Shown here piece by piece: positions 12,995 to 21,815 of a stretch of DNA of 32,571 nt. The stretch is from assembly GCA_003141275.1 (NCBI GenBank), contig PLLM01000042.1, positions 1-32,571 of the forward strand. Reading direction: 5' to 3'. The stretch is from Phycisphaerales bacterium (GTDB taxonomy: Bacteria; Planctomycetota; Phycisphaerae; Sedimentisphaerales; Anaerobacaceae). Each line of letters opens with the position of its first letter. The first letter of the stretch is position 1. A program made the translations under genes and the position numbers. Below the pieces are notes generated by a model that was not told the DNA's origin, did not search any database, and worked only from the letters and a program-made list of their open reading frames with translations.

Positions 12995-14863
12995 TTATTT
13001 ATCGGTCAGGTCGTAAGAAATATTATAAACCTCTCCGTCGAACGTGGTATTAACCTTGTAGCCGGAGTTATGGAATATGGCGAGCATAGGTTTGTTGCTC
13101 GGCATAACTTTGGCGAAGAATCGTTTGACGCCTCTTTGCTTGGCGATTTTACAGATATAATCGAGCAGGTAGGTGCCCATACCTTTTTGCTGCCATTCGT
13201 CGTGGACCACGAACGCGACTTCTGCTGCCTGGGTTTTGGGGTCGAGGAAGTATTGGGCCATAGCGACAATGTGTTCGTCGCCTGAAGGGCCCGGGACGAC
13301 GCCGACGATGGCAACATCCTGCTGGTAATTGATATTGGTGAGCTGCTGGACGTCCTTGTGGGGGAAGGTCATCGTGTGGGTCATATATCTTGTCTGGACG
13401 GATTTTTCGCTGAGGGAGTAGAGCATTTCCGCCAGTTCGTGTTCATCATTTGGTTTGACGGGCCTGAAGAAGATTTCGGTGCTGTCGCGGAGGGTGTCGT
13501 AGCGTTCGAGTTCGACGGGGTACCTGACTTTGGCCCAGTCCAGCTCTATCTGGTCTTCATAAATATATTTTTGTGCCTTGGCGGCCTGGATAAGCGAAGT
13601 TCTGAATTTGGGATGGGCGATATTGATGAGGTCGAGGACCCTTTCGCGGATGGATTTGCCGTGGAGATACGCGATGCCGTATTCGGTAACGACGTAATGG
13701 ACGTCGCCGCGGGTGGTAACGACGCCTGCGCCTTCGGTGAGGTGCGGGACGATTCTGCTGACCTCGCCTGAGCGTGCGGTTGAGGGCATAGCGATGATTG
13801 CCTTGCCTCCCCTGCTTTTGGCTGCGCCGCGTATAAAGTCTATTTGGCCGCCGATGCCGCTGTAGAAACTATAGCCGAGGGAGTCGGAGCAGACCTGGCC
13901 CGTGAGGTCGATTTCGAGGCCGACGTTGATGGCGACCATTTTTTCGTGCTGGCTAATCAGGTAGGAGTCGTTGACATATTCCGTCGGGTAGAATTCGAAG
14001 AAGGGGTTATTGTTGATGTAGTCATAGAGGCGTTTTGTACCCATACAGAAGCTTGCGACGACTTTGCCGTGGTTGACGGTTTTTTTCGCGCAGGTGATGG
14101 CGCCGCATTCGATAAGGTCAACAATCCAGTCGCTGAACATTTCAGTGTGGACGCCGAGGTCTTTTTTGTCTTTGAGGTATTCGGCGAGTGTTTGCGGGAT
14201 TCGACCGATGCCGCATTCGATGGTGGAGCCGTCTTCGACGAGCCGGGCGATGTTTTCGCCGATGCGTCGCATAACGTCGTCGGTTTCAGGGATGGCGATT
14301 TCGAAGATTTCCTTGTCGAAGGGGACGAGACAATCGATGGAATTGACATTGACGAAGCTGTCGCCGAAGGTCCTCGGCATACAGGAATTAACCTGGGCAA
14401 TGACGTATTTGGCGTTTGCGGCGGCGGACTTGACGATATCGACGGAGACGCCGAGTGAGCAGAGGCCGTTGACGTCGGGCGGGGTTACGGTAATAAGGGC
14501 GACGTCGAGAGGAATCCTGCCGCTTTCGAATTCGCCGGGAATTTCAGAGAGGAAAATGGGGGTGTAGTCGCCGATACCCTTGCCGAGGGCGTCGCGAACG
14601 TTGTCGGCGATGAAAAACGAGTTCATTTTGAATTTTTCGCGGAATTTTTCGGTGGCGTAGGGAGCGGCGCCCATAGTGAGCATGTGGACTATATGCGCAT
14701 CGTAGATGTGCGCGGAATGCTCAACGAGCGCTTCCACGAGATGCTGTGGCTGGGCGCAGGCGGTGCCGATGAAGATATGGTCGCCCGATTTGACGAGCTT
14801 CATCGCCTCTTCGGCGGTAGTTATTTTAGATTTGTATTTTTCTTTCCAGTCAAACTGAGGCAT
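12995..14863 (-). CDS. Acetyl-CoA hydrolase/transferase family protein fused to a GNAT acetyltransferase
   Basis: This 622-aa two-part protein has a Cat1/4-hydroxybutyrate CoA-transferase-type domain at residues 1-455. It includes LITVTPPDVNGLCSLGVS, IECGIGRIP, a VHTEMFSD segment with the presumed catalytic glutamate E241, YSGIGGQIDF, and VVTEYGIAYLHGKS. A GNAT domain at about 464-615 follows, with the acetyl-CoA pyrophosphate-binding loop QQKGMG at 558-563 and the C-terminal IFHNSGY. The first domain moves CoA between acetate and other acyl groups or hydrolyses acetyl-CoA. The second is expected to acetylate lysine. The ATG at 14863 follows AGGACT and lies 16 bp after the synthetase gene. 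The fusion type is known in other bacteria. Together with the adjacent deacetylase it suggests control of acyl-CoA synthetases by reversible acetylation. Confidence 0.92.
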   Translation of the reverse strand: MPQFDWKEKYKSKITTAEEAMKLVKSGDHIFIGTACAQPQHLVEALVEHSAHIYDAHIVHMLTMGAAPYATEKFREKFKMNSFFIADNVRDALGKGIGDYTPIFLSEIPGEFESGRIPLDVALITVTPPDVNGLCSLGVSVDIVKSAAANAKYVIAQVNSCMPRTFGDSFVNVNSIDCLVPFDKEIFEIAIPETDDVMRRIGENIARLVEDGSTIECGIGRIPQTLAEYLKDKKDLGVHTEMFSDWIVDLIECGAITCAKKTVNHGKVVASFCMGTKRLYDYINNNPFFEFYPTEYVNDSYLISQHEKMVAINVGLEIDLTGQVCSDSLGYSFYSGIGGQIDFIRGAAKSRGGKAIIAMPSTARSGEVSRIVPHLTEGAGVVTTRGDVHYVVTEYGIAYLHGKSIRERVLDLINIAHPKFRTSLIQAAKAQKYIYEDQIELDWAKVRYPVELERYDTLRDSTEIFFRPVKPNDEHELAEMLYSLSEKSVQTRYMTHTMTFPHKDVQQLTNINYQQDVAIVGVVPGPSGDEHIVAMAQYFLDPKTQAAEVAFVVHDEWQQKGMGTYLLDYICKIAKQRGVKRFFAKVMPSNKPMLAIFHNSGYKVNTTFDGEVYNISYDLTDK

Positions 14864-14879
14864 AGATATAAGTCCTGAA

Positions 14880-16979
14880 TTATTTTTTTTCTACTCTTAT
14901 ACGAGCGTCAACGGCGACGGGAGTCGTACCCTGCGGTCCGACCATAAAGGGGTTGATGTCCATTTCCTGGATTTCGGGGAATTCGGTAACGAGCTGAGAA
15001 AGCCGCTGCAAACCTTCTGCGACGGCCTCGATATCAACGCCCTGCTGTCCCCGGGCGCCGATGAGCATTTTATAAGTTCGAGTGCTGACAAGCATCTGTT
15101 TTGCCTCTTCGGCGGTCAGAGGCGCCAGGTAGAAGGAGACATCCTGCATAACTTCGACCATTGTGCCGCCCATGCCGAACATCATCAGGGGGCCGAAATG
15201 GGTATCGCGGTGCATACCGAGGATAAGCTCTTTGCCGCCCGAGCACATTTTCTGGACGAGAACGCCGAGAATTTTGGCGTTGGGGAGTTTTTTGGGGATC
15301 CTAAACAGCATAAGGTCAAAGGCATCCATAACCTCCTGAGGAGTTTCGAGGCCGACCCTTACGCCGCCGACGTCCGATTTATGGATTATGTCCGGCGACC
15401 AGATTTTAAGGACGATTGGGTAGCCGATTTGTTCGGCGATATTGACGGCCTGCTTGGCGGTGTTGGCAACGGCGTCTTTGGGCGTTACGAAGCCGTATGC
15501 CTCAAGTATTTCTTTGGACTCCGCCTCGCCAATCTGGCTGTCACCCTGACGAAGGTGTCTTTCGATGATGGTTTCGGCCTTATGGCGATTGACCGAGAAG
15601 AGTTTGACGACGCGTTTCGGTCTCGCCTTCCAGCGGACGTAATCAACCATAACTTTGATGGTGAGAACGGCGGCTTCGGGAGAATCGTATTGCGGAATCC
15701 TGTTGTCTTTAAGAATGGCGTTTCCTTCAGCGACTTTATCTGCGCCGAGGAAACAGGCAAACACCGGTTTGCCGGGATTTTTCTTCAAGGCATCGACGAT
15801 GGCTTTGGCGGTCCCGGTGGCGTCCGTCATTGCCTGTGGCGTAAGCAAAATCAGTATCGCATCAACGTTGGGGTCTTCAAGAGCGACTTCTAACGCGAAT
15901 TCATAACGGTCAGGAAGCGCGTCGCCGAGGACGTCGATGGGGTTATGCAGATTGGCTGCGGGGGGGAGTTTTTCGGCGAGCCGTCGAACGGTTCCTTCAC
16001 TTAGTTTGGCGAAAGTGAGGTGAAGTTTTTCAATCGCGTCGGCGGCCATAATGCCTGCGCCGCCCGCGTTGGTGATAACGGCGACAGAAGGGCCTTTCGG
16101 AAGCGGCTGATAGGCGAATCCCTGGGCGAAATCGAACTGGGACTTAATAGAAAAACACCTGATAACACCCGCCCTTTCGAAGACGGCTTCGTAAGCGGTT
16201 TCGCTGCCTGCAAGGGAGCCGGTATGGGAGGAGGCGGCTTTTGCGCCCGCGTCGGTAACACCCGCCTTCATAAGCAGGATGGGCTTCTTGAGGGATATTT
16301 GTTCGGCTATATTAACAAAGGCGTTGCCGTCGGTGATGCTCTCAAGATAACCGGCGATGACTTTGGTATCCGGGTCGGACGCGAATGCCTCGATGATGTC
16401 AAGCTCATCTACGTCGGCTTTGTTGCCTACGCTGACGAGCTTGCTGAAGCCGATACCGTTGGCGTTAGCCATATCGAGAATAGCGGCCAAAAGTGCGCCG
16501 GATTGAGACAGATAGCCGATCGAGCCGACGGCTGGAAGCGTTCCGCCAAAGCTGGCGTTGAGCTTTTTGGCGGGAACGATGATTCCGAGGCAGTTGGGGC
16601 CAATTATGCGTATGCCGGCCTGCTTGGCAATCTGGAGGACCTGCTGTTCGAGCTTGCGACCTTCTTCGCCGACCTCTTTGAAGCCGGCGGTGATTACAAT
16701 CACAGCTTTGACGCCAAGTGTGGCGCACTGCTGCATTACCTGCGCGACGAACTTGGCAGGAACGACTATTACGACAAGGTCTGGCGCCTGGCCAATGGAA
16801 GGCAGGTCGGGGTAACACTTGAGATTCTCAACCTCGTCGGCCTGAGGATTGACCGGGAAGATTTTGCCCGGGAAGCCGGCGTCGAGCATCGACCTTAGAA
16901 TTTCATAGCCAACCTTGCCCTTTTGTCGTGAAGCACCAACAATAGCAACTGATTTAGGATTAAAAAATTTATCAAGCAT
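14880..16979 (-). CDS. Acetate-CoA ligase (ADP-forming), fused alpha-beta
   Basis: This 699-aa cytoplasmic enzyme interconverts acetyl-CoA, ADP and phosphate with acetate, CoA and ATP. The domain order is a CoA-binding Rossmann domain (about 1-135, beginning FFNPKSVAIVGAS), succinyl-CoA-synthetase-like ligase domains (about 150-455) with the phosphohistidine H252 in SSHTGSLAG, and an ATP-grasp beta part (about 480-699) with YPIVLKIWSPDIIHKSDVGGV. It has no C-terminal GNAT, so it is the catalytic type and not a PatZ/Pat protein. It heads the operon with the CoA-transferase/GNAT fusion and the AcuC-like deacetylase. The ATG at 16979 begins directly at the family's N-terminus. It would allow ATP to be gained from acetyl-CoA while Acs spends ATP in the other direction, which may explain the nearby regulatory domains. 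Confidence 0.93.
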   Translation of the reverse strand: MLDKFFNPKSVAIVGASRQKGKVGYEILRSMLDAGFPGKIFPVNPQADEVENLKCYPDLPSIGQAPDLVVIVVPAKFVAQVMQQCATLGVKAVIVITAGFKEVGEEGRKLEQQVLQIAKQAGIRIIGPNCLGIIVPAKKLNASFGGTLPAVGSIGYLSQSGALLAAILDMANANGIGFSKLVSVGNKADVDELDIIEAFASDPDTKVIAGYLESITDGNAFVNIAEQISLKKPILLMKAGVTDAGAKAASSHTGSLAGSETAYEAVFERAGVIRCFSIKSQFDFAQGFAYQPLPKGPSVAVITNAGGAGIMAADAIEKLHLTFAKLSEGTVRRLAEKLPPAANLHNPIDVLGDALPDRYEFALEVALEDPNVDAILILLTPQAMTDATGTAKAIVDALKKNPGKPVFACFLGADKVAEGNAILKDNRIPQYDSPEAAVLTIKVMVDYVRWKARPKRVVKLFSVNRHKAETIIERHLRQGDSQIGEAESKEILEAYGFVTPKDAVANTAKQAVNIAEQIGYPIVLKIWSPDIIHKSDVGGVRVGLETPQEVMDAFDLMLFRIPKKLPNAKILGVLVQKMCSGGKELILGMHRDTHFGPLMMFGMGGTMVEVMQDVSFYLAPLTAEEAKQMLVSTRTYKMLIGARGQQGVDIEAVAEGLQRLSQLVTEFPEIQEMDINPFMVGPQGTTPVAVDARIRVEKK

Positions 16980-17133
16980 AATAATTCATACTACCTTTCA
17001 AGACCCCACCCGCTGCTGCCGAGCAGGTGAAACGTTCAGCAGAGCAACATTCAAGAAGACGGTGATTGTACTGGATTGACCGACAGATTGCAAAGGAAAA
17101 ATGCGGTGATTTACAAATGCGAAGGGGTATATA

Positions 17134-17511
17134 ATGGGCTGGATGAGAAAAGTTGAACCGCTGAAATTTGTGATACAACGGCACGATAGAGACGGGGAAC
17201 AACCGCACTGGGATTTGATGCTGGAAAACGGCACGGTTCTGGAAACGTATCGGGTGAGTTTGCCGCCTGAAGATTGGGGCGACAGGCCGGTGGAGGCGGT
17301 GAAGATATTCGACCACCCGCTTAAGTTTCTGAGTTATGAGGGCAGCGTAAACAAGGGCAAAGGCCGGGTGGAAATAGCCGATTGCGGAACATATCGTCTA
17401 ATTGAAAAGAACGAAACCCAACAGCAGATTTCGTTCGAGGGTAATCTGCTCAAGGGAGAATTCAAACTTCGCCTGATTGAAAACGACAGGTGGGAAATAA
17501 TTGGTTTTTAA
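17134..17511 (+). CDS. LigD 3'-phosphoesterase-like domain protein
   Basis: This 125-aa stand-alone protein resembles the N-terminal phosphoesterase domain of bacterial DNA ligase D, which trims 3' ribonucleotides and phosphates at DNA ends. Equivalents of the metal-site residues are H17, H25 and D27 in RHDRDGEQPHWDLMLE, and H61 in FDHPLKF. The arginine expected two residues after the aspartate is M29, and the tyrosine expected four residues after the later histidine is F65; the first two histidines are also two residues further apart than usual. Catalysis may therefore be altered or lost. No ligase, primase or Ku gene lies nearby. The ATG at 17134 follows GAAGGGG. Its stop overlaps the stop of the convergent phosphohexomutase gene by four bases. 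Confidence 0.82.
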   Translation: MGWMRKVEPLKFVIQRHDRDGEQPHWDLMLENGTVLETYRVSLPPEDWGDRPVEAVKIFDHPLKFLSYEGSVNKGKGRVEIADCGTYRLIEKNETQQQISFEGNLLKGEFKLRLIENDRWEIIGF

Positions 17512-18878
17512 CCTGGGTTCCGGGCGATTTTCAGGACAGCATCGATATATTTTGCGGCGGCGGCTTTATCTTTAGCTTCAGCAATAACCCGAACAATCGG
17601 TTCGGTGTTGCTTGAGCGGATGTGAATCCAGGCGTCAGGGAAATCGAATCTGAAGCCGTCTGAGGAATCAATTTTCGCATCAGGAAACAGTTTTTTAACA
17701 GCGTCGAGAATGCGTTTGACTTTTGGCTTGTCGGCGGGGAATTTGTATTTGGTCATAGAATAGCGGGGAATTTCGCCGACGAGTTGGCTTACGGTTTTGC
17801 CTGTCTGGGCAAGCAATTGCAGGGTAAACGCCATAGCAACAAGGGAATCGCGGATGGGGCCGATACGGAGGTCGATGACGCCGCCATTGCCTTCGCCGCC
17901 GATGATGCAGTTATTTTTTATCATCGCGGAAGCGACGTTTGCTTCGCCTACGGGTGTTCGGATGACCTGCCCCCCTGTCGCTTTCGCGATGTCGTCAATC
18001 ATACGGGATGTTGATAAATTCGCGGCGGCGTTACCGGTTTGCTTACTGAAGATGAGTTTTGCGGCCAGCGCAAGGGTGTATTCCTCGCCAATGTATGCGC
18101 CCGTCTCATCGACAATCGCGAGGCGGTCGGCGTCCGGGTCCTGGGCGAAACCGATATCGGCGTGTGCTTTTTTCACGGCGTCGCAAAGCGAAGTAAGATT
18201 CTCGGCCGTCGGTTCGGGCGTATGAGCGAAGATGCCTGTTGGTTCAGTATTCATCGGGGTGATTTTACAGCCGAGAGCCGTGAGGAGTTTTACGCCCGGT
18301 CGCCCCCCTGCCCCATTTACGCTGTCGAGGACGACTTTGAATTGTTTTTGGGCGATTGCTTTGGCGTCAACAATACGAAGGACTTTGGCAATGTGAATGT
18401 CATCGGCTTTGTCATTGCTGGAAATTTTGCCTGGTTTGAGCTGGTCGTCTGAAAAGAAATCTCTGATTTCAAAACAAATTTTGATTTGCTCTGCGACATC
18501 GGGAGGCGGGGCCATTGCATTATCAAGCAGGAGTTTAATGCCGTTATAAGGGAGCGGATTGTGAGAGGCGGTAATGACAATACCTCCCGCGCAGGCAAGA
18601 TGCTTAACCATAATGCCGACGGTTGGTGTTGTGACGATACCGAGGTCAATTACGTTAATGCCTACGGTCATCAAGCCGGATGTAACGGCAGAAGCCAGTG
18701 ATTGCCCGCTTGGCCGAGAGTCCCGGCCCATACAAACGGTCAACTTATCCGCATCAGAAAATTTAGAGCGGAGGAATGTGCCAAAAGCGCGGCCATAATC
18801 GGCAGCGACTTGCGGGGTGAGATTTTCGCCGACAATACCCCTGAGACCACTAACGGTAATAATCAGTTCGCCGGCCAT
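17508..18878 (-). CDS. Phosphohexomutase (GlmM / phosphomannomutase / phosphoglucomutase family)
   Basis: This 456-aa protein of the alpha-D-phosphohexomutase superfamily shifts phosphate between C6 and C1 of a hexose. The four signature regions are present: the phosphoserine loop with S105 in ITASHNP, the metal loop D247-P-D249-A-D251-R, the sugar loop GGEGNGGVI, and the phosphate loop RSSNTEP near the C-terminus. GlmM usually has R-x-S-G-T-E-P, while RSSNTEP and GGEGNGG are closer to archaeal-type and phosphomannomutase-like members, so the substrate (glucosamine, mannose or glucose phosphate) is left open. It lies 57 bp downstream of serA and is probably the last gene of that operon. Confidence 0.9.
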   Translation of the reverse strand: MAGELIITVSGLRGIVGENLTPQVAADYGRAFGTFLRSKFSDADKLTVCMGRDSRPSGQSLASAVTSGLMTVGINVIDLGIVTTPTVGIMVKHLACAGGIVITASHNPLPYNGIKLLLDNAMAPPPDVAEQIKICFEIRDFFSDDQLKPGKISSNDKADDIHIAKVLRIVDAKAIAQKQFKVVLDSVNGAGGRPGVKLLTALGCKITPMNTEPTGIFAHTPEPTAENLTSLCDAVKKAHADIGFAQDPDADRLAIVDETGAYIGEEYTLALAAKLIFSKQTGNAAANLSTSRMIDDIAKATGGQVIRTPVGEANVASAMIKNNCIIGGEGNGGVIDLRIGPIRDSLVAMAFTLQLLAQTGKTVSQLVGEIPRYSMTKYKFPADKPKVKRILDAVKKLFPDAKIDSSDGFRFDFPDAWIHIRSSNTEPIVRVIAEAKDKAAAAKYIDAVLKIARNPG

Positions 18879-18935
18879 TATTTACACACCCGTTGAATCG
18901 CTGCCGATTCGCCTTTAATTTTTACGTCTGCGAAG

Positions 18936-20525
18936 TTAGTCAAGCTGACAAACATGGATTTCGTTGACAAAGTCAAGCTTGCGAAGGTCAGCGATTGTAT
19001 CCTCATCAGGTGTCTTGTCGAGCGAGACGGCCAGTACCGCTTTTTGCTGGTCGAGTTTTTGTCCGACACCCATAGTCGCGATGTTGATTTTGTGCTTGCC
19101 CAGCACCGTGCCAAGATGGCCGATAACGCCGGGGCGGTCTTCGTTGAAGATAATGAGGACCGCACCCTGCGGGGTTATCTCGGCGTTGAAGCCGTCGATT
19201 TCGATGATACGCAGCAGTTTTTCGCCGAAGACCGAGCCGGTAATGGTGCGGGTAACTTTGTCGGTGACAACCTTCGCGGAAAAACTGGAAGCGACATCCT
19301 TGGGCGTCGGGTTTTTGGTTTCGTCGATGCTGATGCCTCGCTCTTTTGCGAGCACCGGCGTATTAACTAAATTCAGCGGCATCTCAAAATGCTTCTGGAG
19401 CAGGCCGATGGCGAAATTGAGCGTTACGGTCTGAAGAGGCATTTCGGCTATTGCGCCGCGATATTCGACCTGGACCTGTTTGATAACGCCGGGAGCGAGA
19501 GTGCTGAGGACGGCGCCGACTCGACGGGCAAGCTCGGCGTATTTGAGAACCAGCGGAGGCACTCCACCGGCAGTCGAAGGGGCATTGATGGCATTCCTGA
19601 TGGAGTCGCCCCGCAGCGCATTTACCAGGATTTGAGCGGCTTCGACGGCGACCTCGATTTGGGCCTCTTCGGTGCTTGCGCCGAGGTGAGGGGTAACGAG
19701 GCAATTGGCGAATTCCTTGAACCGCGTATTTTCCGGCGGCTCTTTCGGGAAAACGTCAAGGGCAACACCTGCGATGCGTTTTTCGGCCAGCGCCGTGTAA
19801 ATCGCGTCTTCATTGATGATGCCGCCACGAGAACAGTTAACTAAGCGAACGGTCGGCTTCATCATTTTAATCTGGTCGGTGTTAATCATATTGAGCGTCT
19901 GCTCGTTCTTGGGGACGTGGACGGTGATGTAATCGGCCTCTTTGTAGACTCTTTCGAGCTTATCGGTAATTTCGATATCCAACTGCTCGGCTCCCGCGGG
20001 GACGGCGAGCGGGTCGTAGCCGAGAATCTTCATATCGAAACCCCTGGCCATTTTGGCGACAGCCATACCGATTCTGCCCAGGCCTATTATGCCCAACGTT
20101 TTATTGTTGAGCTGGTTGCCTTCGTATTGCTTCCTGTCCCAGGCGCCGCCTTTAAGCGAATTGCAGGCGGGGACAACGTGTCGGCTCATCGCCAGCATCA
20201 GCGCCATGGTGTGTTCGGCTGCGCTGAGGGTGTTGCCGCCGGGCGTATTCATAACAAGGACGCCCTTGCGGGTCGCTTCTTTTACGTCAACGTTATCGAT
20301 ACCGACGCCTGCGCGGGCGACGGCCTTGAACCTTCCTGGATTGGCAAGTACCTTGGCGGTAACTTTGGTTGCGCTGCGGATAATCAGCCCGTCGTAGCCG
20401 CCGATTATGCCTGCCAGCTCGTCTTCGCTTATGCCTGTCTTGACGGTTACTTCAACGTCGGGCATTGCTTTAAGCAGGTTGATGCCTTCCTGTGCGAGTT
20501 TGTCTGTGATTAGAACCTTTATCAT
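18936..20525 (-). CDS. serA: D-3-phosphoglycerate dehydrogenase
   Basis: This 529-aa enzyme catalyses the first step of serine synthesis, NAD-dependent oxidation of 3-phosphoglycerate. The length fits the long form with an intervening domain and a C-terminal ACT domain. The nucleotide-binding motif GLGRIG is at residues 148-153. The catalytic triad is R233 in NCSRGGI, E262 in FPKEPP and H280 in TPHLGAS. The ACT domain at about 455-529 starts around LIIFNEDRPGVIGHLG and is likely to bind serine for feedback control. AAAGGA lies 8 bp before the ATG at 20525. It follows the lipoprotein gene by 42 bp, and the phosphohexomutase gene follows it. Confidence 0.97.
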   Translation of the reverse strand: MIKVLITDKLAQEGINLLKAMPDVEVTVKTGISEDELAGIIGGYDGLIIRSATKVTAKVLANPGRFKAVARAGVGIDNVDVKEATRKGVLVMNTPGGNTLSAAEHTMALMLAMSRHVVPACNSLKGGAWDRKQYEGNQLNNKTLGIIGLGRIGMAVAKMARGFDMKILGYDPLAVPAGAEQLDIEITDKLERVYKEADYITVHVPKNEQTLNMINTDQIKMMKPTVRLVNCSRGGIINEDAIYTALAEKRIAGVALDVFPKEPPENTRFKEFANCLVTPHLGASTEEAQIEVAVEAAQILVNALRGDSIRNAINAPSTAGGVPPLVLKYAELARRVGAVLSTLAPGVIKQVQVEYRGAIAEMPLQTVTLNFAIGLLQKHFEMPLNLVNTPVLAKERGISIDETKNPTPKDVASSFSAKVVTDKVTRTITGSVFGEKLLRIIEIDGFNAEITPQGAVLIIFNEDRPGVIGHLGTVLGKHKINIATMGVGQKLDQQKAVLAVSLDKTPDEDTIADLRKLDFVNEIHVCQLD

Positions 20526-20567
20526 TGAATCATCCTTTATAAAAAAGTTTCAGGTAAAATTTCGTTT

Positions 20568-21281
20568 TTACTTTTCCCACCCTGAGACGGTTCGCTCATC
20601 TGATATTTTGAAACCGGCTTTGGGGCAATCATAGAGATATCTTGTAACACAGTGAGCGGCGGCGACAGCGAGACGAACAACAGCGGCGTCCCGGCCCCGC
20701 CGCTCTGACTCGCACCCGACCTCAACACGCTGTGACTGTTCAATTGTGGGCCAGAGTTTTTCGCCTGTCGCAACTTTGTAAAGAGCGGCATTAGCGTCAA
20801 GAGAGCCGTTGTAGCCCGCCTCGCCTATATCGGTAATCCTGCAATCGACAATAGTAACTGCCAGGACCAAATCAGCCCCGAGTTTTTCGCCGACCTGCGC
20901 CGGCGAAAGCATATAGAAATCGGGTGTGCCGGCACGCAAATCAGCAAGCGTTTTATAATCGATGAAAAGCGAGGGCTCTATCTCGGCCTTGACCTGGAGC
21001 ATTTTGATTATCGTATCGGTGAGGTAGAATCGCAGGTTGGCATACGCGCTGAAAGAAGCGGGCTGGTCAACCAGGACGAGGATTTTCTGGTCTTTGTCCT
21101 TGGTGAGATTATATTGGGCGGAGCTTTTCGTTTCGGATTGCGTCGGGGTGCCGAGAACGCCCACCATGCCCACGAACTGACAGCCGGCGCAAAACAGGAG
21201 CACCGGCAGGCCCGCGTAAACTAATATGGCGGGCCAAAACGAGCGTATCGTGATACCAGATTTTGCCTTTTTCGGTTTCAC
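20568..21281 (-). CDS. Putative lipoprotein of unknown function
   Basis: This 237-aa protein has a basic N-terminus, a hydrophobic stretch (about residues 14-32) and then CAGC, which resembles a lipobox although the -3 residue is Cys and not the usual Leu. The remainder includes KILVLVDQPASFSAYANLR and KLGADLVLAVTIVDCRITD, suggesting a periplasmic alpha/beta domain similar in flavour to envelope-assembly lipoproteins. I do not recognise a named family. It starts with GTG at 21281 preceded by GGAG, 14 bp after the DUF2752 gene, so the two are probably translated together. Export as a lipoprotein is inferred. Confidence 0.75.
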   Translation of the reverse strand: MKPKKAKSGITIRSFWPAILVYAGLPVLLFCAGCQFVGMVGVLGTPTQSETKSSAQYNLTKDKDQKILVLVDQPASFSAYANLRFYLTDTIIKMLQVKAEIEPSLFIDYKTLADLRAGTPDFYMLSPAQVGEKLGADLVLAVTIVDCRITDIGEAGYNGSLDANAALYKVATGEKLWPTIEQSQRVEVGCESERRGRDAAVVRLAVAAAHCVTRYLYDCPKAGFKISDERTVSGWEK

Positions 21282-21295
21282 TTCACTCCAGCATT

Positions 21296-21763
21296 TTAAT
21301 TGCCGCTGTTCTGTGCTATTGCCCTTGCAAGGGTTACAGCCCAGCCGGCGGCAAAAATCAAAAACAACGCGGCGAGGATGTATCGCAGTTTCAGCGATGC
21401 AAGCCGCCGCTCAACTAATGGTGAATATACTCCAAAGACGGCAACAAGGAAAGCAAAAAATGCGATTACAATCGCGAGGCAGCAGAAAAATCCCGCGGCG
21501 GGCTGGGTGTAAAAAGCGTCGCATATATGCCCGTGAGAAAAAGCGATGACGGCCGTGGTCATACCGCAGGTCGGGCAAGGCAGGTTGTAACGCTGCTTAA
21601 AACCGCAGGGAAAGGGATATATCGTGAAATGAAATTGCCCCATCAGCCAGCCAAGCAGAAAGCCGGCGGCGATGAAAAGAAAGATACCAGCCGCAATCAG
21701 CCGTTGAGCGGCCAAAGCACGCGAAAATAACTCCTGTGAGATTGGTTGTTGGCCTGATTCCAT
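21296..21763 (-). CDS. DUF2752 family membrane protein
   Basis: This 155-aa membrane protein has the DUF2752 hallmark: a first hydrophobic segment, FPCGFKQRYNLPCPTCGMTTA with a CPxCGxT motif, a short polar stretch with HGHICDAFYTQP, and two further hydrophobic segments. The function of the family is unknown to me. The ATG at 21763 lies 52 bp from the divergent inositol-phosphatase gene, so the two may share a control region. It is the first gene of a probable operon with the lipoprotein, serA and phosphohexomutase genes. Confidence 0.87.
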   Translation of the reverse strand: MESGQQPISQELFSRALAAQRLIAAGIFLFIAAGFLLGWLMGQFHFTIYPFPCGFKQRYNLPCPTCGMTTAVIAFSHGHICDAFYTQPAAGFFCCLAIVIAFFAFLVAVFGVYSPLVERRLASLKLRYILAALFLIFAAGWAVTLARAIAQNSGN

Positions 21764-21815
21764 AAGGGCGTTACAATACCGGCATTCTTAAATTGAGTCA
21801 AGAAAGGAAAAATAT

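Noticed and set aside
16020-16898. 292-codon plus-strand open frame opposite the ADP-forming synthetase gene
   Set aside because: It is the antisense shadow of a well-supported enzyme gene and has no recognisable domain. The same applies to the long frames at 6025-6843 (minus) and 13844-14458 (plus).
14880-16979. PatZ/Pat-type protein acetyltransferase
   Set aside because: The protein has the catalytic H252 and ATP-grasp part of an active ADP-forming ligase and no C-terminal GNAT; the GNAT domain is in the neighbouring gene.
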